Below are positions 1-7,580 of a stretch of 8,680 bases of DNA, piece after piece (the first letter of the stretch is position 1; each line of letters opens with the position of its first letter). The position numbers were made by a program, and so were the translations under genes. Source of the stretch: Candidatus Zipacnadia bacterium (GTDB lineage Bacteria; Armatimonadota; UBA5377; JALGUK01); NCBI GenBank assembly GCA_029820875.1, contig JALGUK010000116.1, positions 1-8,680 on the forward strand. The letters run 5' to 3'. The notes beneath the pieces were generated by a model. It was not told the origin of the DNA, made no database searches, and saw nothing but the letters and a program-made list of their open reading frames with translations.

Positions 1-1
1 A

Positions 2-1313
2 AAAATCAAAATAGGGATGCGGGCCGGGATAGATCCCATCCGCGTCGCCGGTGAGCGCGCCAAAAGTCTGGGCATGTTCTTCGTTCCTTCTTATCGTATG
101 AACGACGACCATTTCATGGCCGACCCCTATAATTATCCGCTGACGGGAAAGTTCTGGATTGAAAACGGCGAGCGGTTCAAGATAGGCATCTCCCCCATCG
201 CGGCCGACCCCGACTACGGCAATCTGCTGGACTTTTCTTATAAGGAGGTCCGCCAGTACCGGTTGGACGTAATCTTCGAGGTCATCGAACGTTACAAGGA
301 CATTCTCGACGGAATCGAGCTGGACTTCAACCGCGTGCAGGTCCTGTTCCCCCCCGGTAAGGCACGGCAGGGCGCCCATTTAGTCACCGATATGATACAG
401 AAGGTCCGCGTTCGGTTGGACGAGCTGGGTCGAGAGAAGTGCACTGAAGAACTGCCACTGGGCCGGCCTGGATATCGAAGACTGGATGAGGAAGCGCCTG
501 GTGGACGTGCTGATTCCGTCTCAGCTCATGACGCTTGCCCACGACATGCCGATTGACAAATTCGTCGCACTTGCGAAGCCGGCGGGATGCAAAGTCTATC
601 CGGCCATATACCCCCGCACCTCCTACACGTGGCCCTTTGCAGCATCGCCATCCCCTGAGGGCTACAGTTCCTCGACATCGCGTATTGCGTCCCCTGAACT
701 TATACGCGGTGCGGCGTCCAACTACTGGTACATGGGAGCCGCCGGTTTCCAACTGTTCAATTTCAATCTGCCGCCTGACACGCAGGTGTACCGGATTATG
801 CGAGACCTGGCGCGCCCGGAGTGCCTGACACAAATGAGCAGAATCTACGCAATCACTCCCGCATACTACCTCGACTACGAGGACTCATACCAGTACAAGA
901 AGTACATCCCTGCGGACCTGCAGCCCGGGAAGACACGCCGGCTGCCGCTGATTGTCGGGGCAGACCTGACCGACAGGACACTGGAGCGGCCGCCTGATGC
1001 GTGCGCTCTTCGGCTGGGACTGCGCGGCGCCGGACGTGACCTGCAGGTGACAGTGGCTATCAACGGCAAGCTGCTATACGAAGGCGCCGCGGGCGAGAAT
1101 CTCATCGAGGTAACCGGCCCGGCACCTGCCAGCGGAGGCGCTCATCCCGACCCCCCTACTTCGTACCTACAGTTGCCCATTGATGATTTGAGCATTCTCC
1201 GGCAAGGGACGAACGTTCTAAAAATCACGATTTCCAAACCGGAAACGGCGGAGGAAGTGACTCTTGTCGAGGCACAACTCGGAGTCCTATATAGTCATGA
1301 CTATGTTCTGTAA
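2..1313 (+). pseudogene. Glycosyl hydrolase-like (GHL10-type) TIM-barrel protein, 5'-partial and frame-broken
   Basis: The N-terminal half reads in one frame from the window edge (the frame is open at base 2, so the true start lies upstream) to about 440. The C-terminal half reads in another frame from about 441 to the TAA at 1311-1313. The first part has a barrel-like pattern: a strand with MFFVPSYRMND, then DFSYKEVRQYRLDVI, then DGIELDFNR, whose acidic residues sit where GHL10-like proteins carry candidate active-site acids. The second part resumes as LKNCHWAGLDIEDW and LVDVLIPSQ, continues the barrel, and ends in a beta-rich domain from about base 880. In related proteins, as I remember them, roughly a dozen residues separate the two joined segments, so a short deletion that is not a multiple of three fits best. 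The family call is from motif memory. The precise substrate is unknown, but a carbohydrate-active or scavenging role is plausible given the dehydrogenase 29 bp downstream. A sequencing or assembly error cannot be excluded. Confidence 0.6.
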
Positions 1314-1330
1314 CCGAAGGCATAAAAGTG

Positions 1331-1335
1331 GGAGG
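1331..1335 (+). promoter_or_regulatory. Shine-Dalgarno site of the dehydrogenase
   Basis: GGAGG lies 7 nt before the ATG at 1343. This decides the start. The in-frame GTG at 1328 overlaps the upstream edge of the site and would have no ribosome binding site of its own, so ATG 1343 is preferred. The MDR family N-terminus (MKAAVF) also begins exactly there. Confidence 0.8.
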
Positions 1336-1342
1336 CGCGCTT

Positions 1343-2302
1343 ATGAAGGCGGCGGTGTTCCACGGCCCCATGGACATGCGGATAGAGGACGCGCCCGAGC
1401 CTGAGCTTGTTCCCGGCGGCGCGCTTCTGCGCATCCATGCGTGCGCGATATGCGGCTCCGACGCGATGATTTACCGCGGTGACCACGACTACCCTCATCC
1501 CTCCATCATCGGACACGAGGCGGCCGGGGAGGTCGTTGCGGTCGCCGACGACGCCCGCAACGTGAAGGTCGGTGAGCGCATCACCTTCTGGTGCCATTAT
1601 GGTTGCTTTGCCGAGTACACCTGCCTGCCGACACATCAGGTCGCCATCGGCCCTCTGGGCGAGTCTGTCACGTTCGAACAGGGCGCCAACACGCAGTTGC
1701 TCTGCGCAGTGATACGCGGGGTTAGGTGTGCGCAGTTGCAGAAGGGGGAGCGTGTTCTGGTGCTCGGGCAGGGGCCTGTGGGCCTGATGGCGCTCCAGGG
1801 CGCTCGGGCTGACGGGGCAGCCAAGGTCGCGGCCACAGATCTTCATCCCAACCGCATCGCCATGTCCCGGCGCCTCGGCGCTGATATTGCGCTTGACGGC
1901 GCCGCGCCTGATTGGCCGGATGTTGTACGGGATGCCATCGGCGAGGTTGATGTCGTTTTAGACTGCATGACGGACGACGAAAGCCCTCAGGGGCAGGCCC
2001 TCGAGCAAGCAATGAAGTGCATGAAAGTCGGGGGCAGATATGTCATGATTGGCATGGGGGCGCAGCCGCGAGGACTATCCGCACTGGCGATGCTGAACAA
2101 GCAGATTACCCTCATCCCTACATACCAGCCCATGGACAATGTGCAGGAGATTATGGACCAGTGCTGCCGATGGGTGGCGGACGGAAGTGTTGATGTAACA
2201 TCCTTTGTGACTCATCGCATACAGCTTGAAGAGGTGCTCGAAGGGTTCGAGCTTGTGCTGAACCGGCCGGAAGAGGTCATCAAGGTGATGGTGGAAATCT
2301 AA
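1343..2302 (+). CDS. Zinc-type MDR alcohol/polyol dehydrogenase (short form)
   Basis: This 319-aa protein belongs to the medium-chain dehydrogenase/reductase superfamily, whose members oxidise alcohols or polyols with NAD(P) in the cytoplasm. The GroES-like domain (about residues 1-125) carries CAICGSD with the catalytic-zinc Cys37, and GHE with His58-Glu59. The Rossmann domain has the glycine motif GQGPVG at 142-147. Asp166 at the end of beta-2 suggests NAD rather than NADP. Two features are unusual. The four-Cys structural-zinc lobe normally found after the GDRV-like motif (here GERI) is absent, which explains the length below the usual 340-360. Gln118 also sits where sorbitol-dehydrogenase-like members usually have a zinc-site Glu (EPL becomes QLL). 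The gene starts 29 bp after the broken glycosyl-hydrolase-like gene, so the two were probably co-transcribed in carbohydrate or polyol use. The substrate cannot be told from sequence. Confidence 0.9.
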   Translation: MKAAVFHGPMDMRIEDAPEPELVPGGALLRIHACAICGSDAMIYRGDHDYPHPSIIGHEAAGEVVAVADDARNVKVGERITFWCHYGCFAEYTCLPTHQVAIGPLGESVTFEQGANTQLLCAVIRGVRCAQLQKGERVLVLGQGPVGLMALQGARADGAAKVAATDLHPNRIAMSRRLGADIALDGAAPDWPDVVRDAIGEVDVVLDCMTDDESPQGQALEQAMKCMKVGGRYVMIGMGAQPRGLSALAMLNKQITLIPTYQPMDNVQEIMDQCCRWVADGSVDVTSFVTHRIQLEEVLEGFELVLNRPEEVIKVMVEI

Positions 2303-2303
2303 G

Positions 2304-2329
2304 ATTCGGCACCTGCCTACGGCCCGAAT
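2304..2329. terminator. Weak inverted repeat between convergent genes
   Basis: ATTCGG (2304-2309) and CCGAAT (2324-2329) can pair around a 14-nt loop, exactly where the plus-strand dehydrogenase (stop 2302) and the minus-strand protease (stop 2317) converge. There is no T-tract on either side and the stem is only 6 bp, so a bidirectional terminator is only a possibility. The repeat overlaps the last codons of the protease gene. Confidence 0.22.
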
Positions 2330-4158
2330 TCAGAGGCGACCCAGAAGTCGAGAAACTGCTGCTGGTTCATACCGATGACATCTTGAAGCGCCTTGTCCAC
2401 CGCTGTCCCCCTGCCGATTTCCTCCAGGACGTTCATAAGCGCGTACTTGCCGAACGTGCGGACCATGAACTGCACCATCTGCTGGGACTGGAAGTACAGG
2501 AGCGCGGCGCCCGCGTGGTCGTAGAGCGCCTCCGGAGCATTGAGGTCCGCTATGCTCATCAATGCGCCCTCGGCGAAAGCCTGCTGTGTGAAGGGCCTCG
2601 GGTCGGGCTGGCCGGGCGTTACCGCGCATGCAATCCCCTCGTGAATCCACTGCGGGACCGGCGCCCCTCCCTCGGTAATCGCCGAGACCGCAACATGCCC
2701 GAACTCATGTGCCATCGTCTTTTCGTAGCCGGCGGCCGCCATGTATGAAGCGTATTGCTGGAGGCTTGGGAAGAGCAGTACCTCGGTTTCGTCAATCTGG
2801 ATTCCAAAGTCCGTGGTGATAATCCGCTCAGCGGTCTTCAAAGCGGCCATCGCATCACCTACCGAGGGATCTCCGGGCGTGTATCGCACCACGAACGGCG
2901 GTAAAACCTTGACCAGCGGCGGCTCCAAAGCGTAAAGGCGCGCAGCGGTCCGCGCATCCCTGGCCCACTGCCGCAGAGTCGTACGGGAGAATTCGTCTCC
3001 CCCGACGGATTGCGCTGCGGTGAATGCGGCGGCCGCTTGCTCCAGCAAGGCGGCACGTTCCGGAGCCGGCCTGGCTATCTGTTCACCCTGCGTCCACAAT
3101 GCGCAACCCTTCCAGGCACCGGCCACGTCGCTGTGCGGGTTCCTCTTCAATGCTACATCGAACCATTCAAGCGCACGGTCCACTCGTCCGAGCCGATATT
3201 CCTCCCGGCCGAGCCAGGCGGCGGCAAGCGCTTGCGCCTTCCGGACATCGGCCGCTCCGCGGGCGACGGATTCCGGGCGCGCCAAGCCTAAGACATTGCG
3301 CAAATGCGAGAGGTCTCGTCCATCGAGCGGGATGTAACCGCGGTCCGCCGTGCCCCCCGCGTTTGAGGCTTGCTCACCCCTCTCGAACGCACTCGCCCAG
3401 GCTTTCACCGTGGCAATGCACTCCTCGGTGTCGAACGGTTGCACCTGGGACTCGACAATGCCCGTGCCGCTCAAAGCAAGCAGGGCGTTGACCGGCACAA
3501 AGAGCACATTCGGCTGCACCGTACAACGTTGATGCCAGTTCGCAAGGAAGCGAGCGCCGTCAAGGAGTGCATCGTTTACGTTGGAGGGAAGGAAAAATGC
3601 CTCACCAAAACCAAACCGCTTCCATCCGGCGACAAAAACGGGTTCGTTCCGGCCCGCGGGCGCATCCTCGACCCGTAGCAGCTCGAGAACATCCTTGGCC
3701 GCATGGAGAAGACAGTCACCCGGCGCGAGGGCGTACCGGATTTTCTCGACACCTTCGAGAAGGGGGTTAGCTGCCAGCGGTGCGGCACGAACCGCCTTGC
3801 CGACCGCTTCCATACTTGACCGCAACGGTGTCGTGTCAAAGCCGAAGGCGCGGGCGGCGTCGGTGTGGAACCAGGCTGTCCCGCCGTCGGCCAGCCACGT
3901 CCGTAATTTTTCCTGGCGTGCGCTGCTGATTTTGACAAGCGGGATGTCAAGCCGCACAACCACCGTATCGGCGGGGAGCACATCGAGCTGTTCTGCACGC
4001 TCAACGGCAAGTACGCTACCGGAGGCCGACTGCTGAGCCTGGAAACACGCGAGGAGGAGACAAACCCACACTAAGAGCAACCATGCACGCCTCGCGTCAG
4101 CGAAACGCAACAGTAAGGCTGCCATGAACGGCCGGGGTCGCATCCTGGCGCGGCTCAT
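2317..4158 (-). CDS. Exported gluzincin metalloprotease (peptidase MA-like) with N-terminal GATase-like domain and TPR
   Basis: This 613-aa protein is read as three parts. Residues 1-40 hold a basic stretch and a hydrophobic core (AWLLLVWVCLLLAC), which is a signal peptide or anchor. LLAC at 35-38 is an imperfect lipobox, so lipidation at Cys38 is possible. Residues about 60-210 resemble the ThuA/DUF4350-like glutamine-amidotransferase fold (RQEKLRTWLADGGTAWF), with no catalytic residues I can assign. Residues about 305-360 contain a TPR-like pair (EEYRLGRVDRALEWFDVALKRNP). The C-terminal domain (about 420-613) has HEFGH at 484-488 and WIHEG with Glu507 as third zinc ligand, the gluzincin arrangement of peptidase MA-type proteins, so zinc-peptidase activity outside the cytoplasm is expected. 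The start ATG overlaps the upstream stop as ATGA and has no clear Shine-Dalgarno of its own, which indicates translational coupling. An in-frame ATG at codon 6 is an alternative start. Residues 472-483 run unusually directly into HEFGH, and the usual preceding strand seems shortened or missing. Confidence 0.8.
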   Translation of the reverse strand: MSRARMRPRPFMAALLLRFADARRAWLLLVWVCLLLACFQAQQSASGSVLAVERAEQLDVLPADTVVVRLDIPLVKISSARQEKLRTWLADGGTAWFHTDAARAFGFDTTPLRSSMEAVGKAVRAAPLAANPLLEGVEKIRYALAPGDCLLHAAKDVLELLRVEDAPAGRNEPVFVAGWKRFGFGEAFFLPSNVNDALLDGARFLANWHQRCTVQPNVLFVPVNALLALSGTGIVESQVQPFDTEECIATVKAWASAFERGEQASNAGGTADRGYIPLDGRDLSHLRNVLGLARPESVARGAADVRKAQALAAAWLGREEYRLGRVDRALEWFDVALKRNPHSDVAGAWKGCALWTQGEQIARPAPERAALLEQAAAAFTAAQSVGGDEFSRTTLRQWARDARTAARLYALEPPLVKVLPPFVVRYTPGDPSVGDAMAALKTAERIITTDFGIQIDETEVLLFPSLQQYASYMAAAGYEKTMAHEFGHVAVSAITEGGAPVPQWIHEGIACAVTPGQPDPRPFTQQAFAEGALMSIADLNAPEALYDHAGAALLYFQSQQMVQFMVRTFGKYALMNVLEEIGRGTAVDKALQDVIGMNQQQFLDFWVASEFGP

Positions 4159-7100
4159 AATTGCAAGGGACCAGCACCGCCGATATCGCCCTGTGTGAGG
4201 AACTTGCCCATCTCGGCTACGGTCTGGAAGCGGTCATCGGCCTTTTTCTGCAGCGCCCGCTTGACAAGCTGCACCAAATCAGCAGCGATGGGCGGCCCTT
4301 CCCGCTCCATTTCCGGTGGCGGCTGAGTGACATGCTGGAGCATGATGGCCATCGGGTCCGGGGCCACAAACGGCGGGTGGCCGGTCAGCATTTCATAGAT
4401 TACGCATCCGATTGCGTAAACGTCCGTGCGCTCGTCGAACGGTTCGGTGCGGCACTGCTCCGGAGAAAGATAGCGGGCGTCTCCGACCACCTCGGTAGGG
4501 GATTGCGCGGAGGCGATAATAGCGCGTTCCGCCGCCAGGACAGCAGCCGAGTCCTGCAGGCGACAGGCGCGGTCAAAGCCCACCAATCGCAACTGTCCAT
4601 CCCGCGTGAACATGATGGCCGAGGGCTTGATGTTGCGATGTATTATTCCTCGGTCGTGCAGGCTTTGCACGGCGGCGCACAAGTCTGATGCTATCTTGCG
4701 CACCTCGGCGTCGTCCTCCAACCCCCGCTGCATACGCTCTGCAAGCGTCTCCTGGAGCAGCTCCATGGAATAAGCGGGTTCAACGCCATCGCCCGGCGGG
4801 AATGCCTCGTGGAACTGCACAACGGTACGCGGCTGCTCCGGGTCCTTGGGCGCCAGGGACTTGACAATGTGCATCTCATTGAGGAACAGCCGCCGAATCG
4901 CCGTCATTGCCCTTGCGCCTTTTTCATCACCGCCGGTCCGTGTCACATACCCGGGAATTTGTATCTCCTTGATTGCACGCACCTCGCGCGCGACCCGGTC
5001 CACTCCCCGGTATACCTGGGCCATGTGTGCCCGCGCAATCGGGTCCAAATCGTCGAACTTGTCCCACCAATGCGGCCCTACCGGTGCCTCTTCCTCGGGC
5101 GGGTGCAGTTCAATCCTGACTTTTCGCTCCGATATACCGGCGGCTCGGATGAGTGCCCGGCGCATTTCATCTGCAGACTGGAAACGCTCCGCTGGCTCCT
5201 TGGCCATAGCCTTTAGCGTGACCTCGTCGGCCTCGTGGAATAGGGACTTGACCTTGATGGTCGGAGGGGTCGGGGGTGTGGTGACGTGCTCCATCACCGT
5301 CGCCAGGCGGCTGGGACCGACAAAGGGCGGCTCGCCCGTTAGCATTTGATACAGCAGGCACCCTACGGAGTAAATGTCCGAGCGCTGGTCCGCTGGCTGC
5401 TTCTGGACTATCTCGGGCGCCAGGTGCGCCGGACTGCGCACCGAGGCGGTACGGTCGGCCCCCAAGGCGCTGCCCGCGATGTCGCAGATCCCGAAGCCCA
5501 TGACCTTGACCTCTCCATCCTCAGTGACAAGAACATTCTCGGGACGAATATCGCCGTGAAGCAGACCTGCTTGGTGTGCGGCAGACAAACCACGCAGGAG
5601 TTCGGTGGTGATGCACGCGGCATCGTAGAATGAAAGCTGCTCCATTTCCTCGATTACTTGCAGGAGATTACGCCCGATGACCAGGTCCATCGCCACATAA
5701 CAGGTGCCGTCAGCCTCGCCGAAGTCCAACACCGGTACAACGGTTTCGTGTTGAAACGCTTTGACTTTGGGCATCTGCTCGTGGAACAGTTGGGGGAAAG
5801 CCAACGCGTCGGAGATGTCCTGGTCCACCACTCGGAGCGCTACAATATCCCCCGATTCGCTTACCGCCCGGTACAGCTTCCCCACTTCCGCGTCGCTGAC
5901 TGCGGCCTGGAGGAGATAGGGCCCTACGCGGTTGGCATCAACCTTGTTGGAAAGGCTCTCAACCCGGGCCTGGGCATCCGCAAAGCCGGGGTCTCTTCGG
6001 ACGACTTCCTCGAAAATCCGCAGAGCTTGTTTCAGCAACCCCTCTTGCTCGCAGCCGACCGCCGTGACGTAGAGAGCGCTTGTGGTTTCCTCGTTTATGG
6101 GGAGAGCTTTCAAGTACCGGTACGCCAGGTAGTATTTCTTCTCACCGATGTAGCAACGGGCCAGAAGTTCCCGGGCCCTCTCGTCATCCGGTGCTTCATC
6201 AACCACCGATTCGAGCAGCTCGATGCCCTTCGCGTCGTGCCCGAAGTGGTGATAAAGGGTGCCGAGGTGCACTTTCATGGGAAGAGTCGCGCGGCCTGTT
6301 GCAACACTCCGCTCCAGAATCGGGATTGCCCTCTCCTCCATCACCTCCTCCTCAGTGTAAATCTCCGAGACAAAAGCGGCGAGGTCGGCGAGTTCATCGC
6401 TGTCAGAGCAGAGTGAAAACCACTTCTGATACAGCTCCATTGCCTCGGCATCGCGGCGCTCGCGCTGGAGATAAATCCCTCCCAGCCCTGCGACGGCCTT
6501 CGGGTTGTCCGCCTGAAGAGTCAGGATGTGCTTGTAAAGCTGCTCCGCGGACTCACTCACTGGGTCCATGCGGACGTAGTCTTCCGCCACCACCTCCGCC
6601 AGATCAACTCGGTCGGGCTGGCGCTTGAGCATCTGCCGATACAGCTCGATCGCCTCTACGTCCCGACGACCCTGCCGGAGATACACGTTCCCGAGGTGGG
6701 CATGGAGCCTTCGTTCAATGACACGCCAGAGGGCGGGCCGGAACAATAATATGAGCGCTGCCACAAGCAGCAGAAGAGACTTCCAATAAAGCGACACTGC
6801 TGAGGCGCCCACGAGCTGAAAAACAGACGGCGGCTTCCCTCCGGCCTGTTTTAGGACCCTCGCCGCCGCGAGTTTGTCACGCACTGTGGGGGCAGCGGCA
6901 AGAGCTTCTCTCAGAGGCTTGACCGCATCCTGTTTGCGGTCCAGCGTGACAAGGGTCTTGCCCAGCGCAAGGAGAGTCTCGGAGCGGCCCGGGTACGCGG
7001 TGTTGCTTTCCTGGAGAAGCTTGAGCGCCTCCGAGGGTGAGGGCTCTTTCCTGTCCAGGTAATAGCGTGCCAACCAGTATTTTATCTCACCGACCGCCTT

Positions 7101-7580
7101 CTTGTCCCCGCCTGCCTGGGCCAGCGCAATCTGAAGAGTCTTATGTCCCTTTTCGGCCTTCTCACCGCCCTGAAGGATACGAGCACGGCCAAGAGCGACC
7201 AGAATCGCAACGGTATCAAGTTCGGCCTCGGTCAGCAGCTCCTTCGCCTGCTCCAGTTTCGCCTCCGCGGCATCGGGCTTGTGCCTGCTGAAGAGGGCCT
7301 CTGCAAGAGAGAGCTGATTATCACGGTAGAGCTTGGCAATGCCCTTAGCCAGTTCAGGACCGCCGTTGGACCCAAGAGCCGCCTGGAGCTTGGTGTTGTA
7401 AACGCGGCCGGATTTCTCAAGCAGCGGCACCGCGACGATGCTCAAGTGAAGGTTGTTGAGCGTTACGCCGACGCGTTGCAATGCCGGGGCGAGCTGGAAA
7501 CCGGAGAGGACTCCGATAGCCAGCACATAAACAACCGCCAGCGCGAGAACAAACAGCACAATACTCCGCAGGCGAACCAT
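4155..7580 (-). CDS. Membrane TPR protein with two tandem Hanks-type pseudokinase domains
   Basis: This 1141-aa protein is numbered from ATG 7580, which has GAGAGG 10 nt upstream; a TTG at 7619 would add 13 residues. TM1 is at about 7-27, preceded by Arg3 and Arg5 (N-terminus in). Residues 28-258 are a periplasmic helical/TPR-like segment. TM2 is at about 260-280, followed by the basic stretch RPALWRVIERR. Cytoplasmic TPRs fill about 295-545 (LGNVYLRQGRRDVEAIELY, ALRIFEEVVRRDPGFADAQ). Kinase domain 1 (about 554-813) has Arg583 for the beta-3 Lys, H675-G-D677 with Arg679 for Lys, Asn682, G695-F-G697 for DFG, and APE 721-723. Kinase domain 2 (about 842-1128) has Lys871 and Glu902, then H981-R-N983 for HRD, Lys985, Ala988 for Asn, G1001-F-D1003 for DFG, and SPE 1039-1041. 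Both glycine loops are degenerate. The fold is therefore clear but catalysis is doubtful in either domain. A sensing, nucleotide-binding or scaffold role is inferred. The gene is followed by an ATGA-coupled metalloprotease and is probably transcribed from the promoter at 7780-7809. Confidence 0.9.
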   Translation of the reverse strand: MVRLRSIVLFVLALAVVYVLAIGVLSGFQLAPALQRVGVTLNNLHLSIVAVPLLEKSGRVYNTKLQAALGSNGGPELAKGIAKLYRDNQLSLAEALFSRHKPDAAEAKLEQAKELLTEAELDTVAILVALGRARILQGGEKAEKGHKTLQIALAQAGGDKKAVGEIKYWLARYYLDRKEPSPSEALKLLQESNTAYPGRSETLLALGKTLVTLDRKQDAVKPLREALAAAPTVRDKLAAARVLKQAGGKPPSVFQLVGASAVSLYWKSLLLLVAALILLFRPALWRVIERRLHAHLGNVYLRQGRRDVEAIELYRQMLKRQPDRVDLAEVVAEDYVRMDPVSESAEQLYKHILTLQADNPKAVAGLGGIYLQRERRDAEAMELYQKWFSLCSDSDELADLAAFVSEIYTEEEVMEERAIPILERSVATGRATLPMKVHLGTLYHHFGHDAKGIELLESVVDEAPDDERARELLARCYIGEKKYYLAYRYLKALPINEETTSALYVTAVGCEQEGLLKQALRIFEEVVRRDPGFADAQARVESLSNKVDANRVGPYLLQAAVSDAEVGKLYRAVSESGDIVALRVVDQDISDALAFPQLFHEQMPKVKAFQHETVVPVLDFGEADGTCYVAMDLVIGRNLLQVIEEMEQLSFYDAACITTELLRGLSAAHQAGLLHGDIRPENVLVTEDGEVKVMGFGICDIAGSALGADRTASVRSPAHLAPEIVQKQPADQRSDIYSVGCLLYQMLTGEPPFVGPSRLATVMEHVTTPPTPPTIKVKSLFHEADEVTLKAMAKEPAERFQSADEMRRALIRAAGISERKVRIELHPPEEEAPVGPHWWDKFDDLDPIARAHMAQVYRGVDRVAREVRAIKEIQIPGYVTRTGGDEKGARAMTAIRRLFLNEMHIVKSLAPKDPEQPRTVVQFHEAFPPGDGVEPAYSMELLQETLAERMQRGLEDDAEVRKIASDLCAAVQSLHDRGIIHRNIKPSAIMFTRDGQLRLVGFDRACRLQDSAAVLAAERAIIASAQSPTEVVGDARYLSPEQCRTEPFDERTDVYAIGCVIYEMLTGHPPFVAPDPMAIMLQHVTQPPPEMEREGPPIAADLVQLVKRALQKKADDRFQTVAEMGKFLTQGDIGGAGPLQL

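Noticed and set aside
384..833. Minus-strand open frame of 149 codons overlapping the glycosyl-hydrolase-like gene
   Set aside because: It lies antisense to a sequence with clear protein-like character and its translation shows no domain or transmembrane pattern; it looks like a GC-rich shadow frame.
1301..1846. Minus-strand open frame of 181 codons inside the dehydrogenase
   Set aside because: It is antisense to a gene with unmistakable MDR motifs and has no recognisable features of its own.
5658..6416. Plus-strand open frame of 252 codons inside the pseudokinase gene
   Set aside because: It is opposite the TPR and kinase coding sequence, where the conserved motifs are all on the minus strand; no ribosome binding site or domain supports it.
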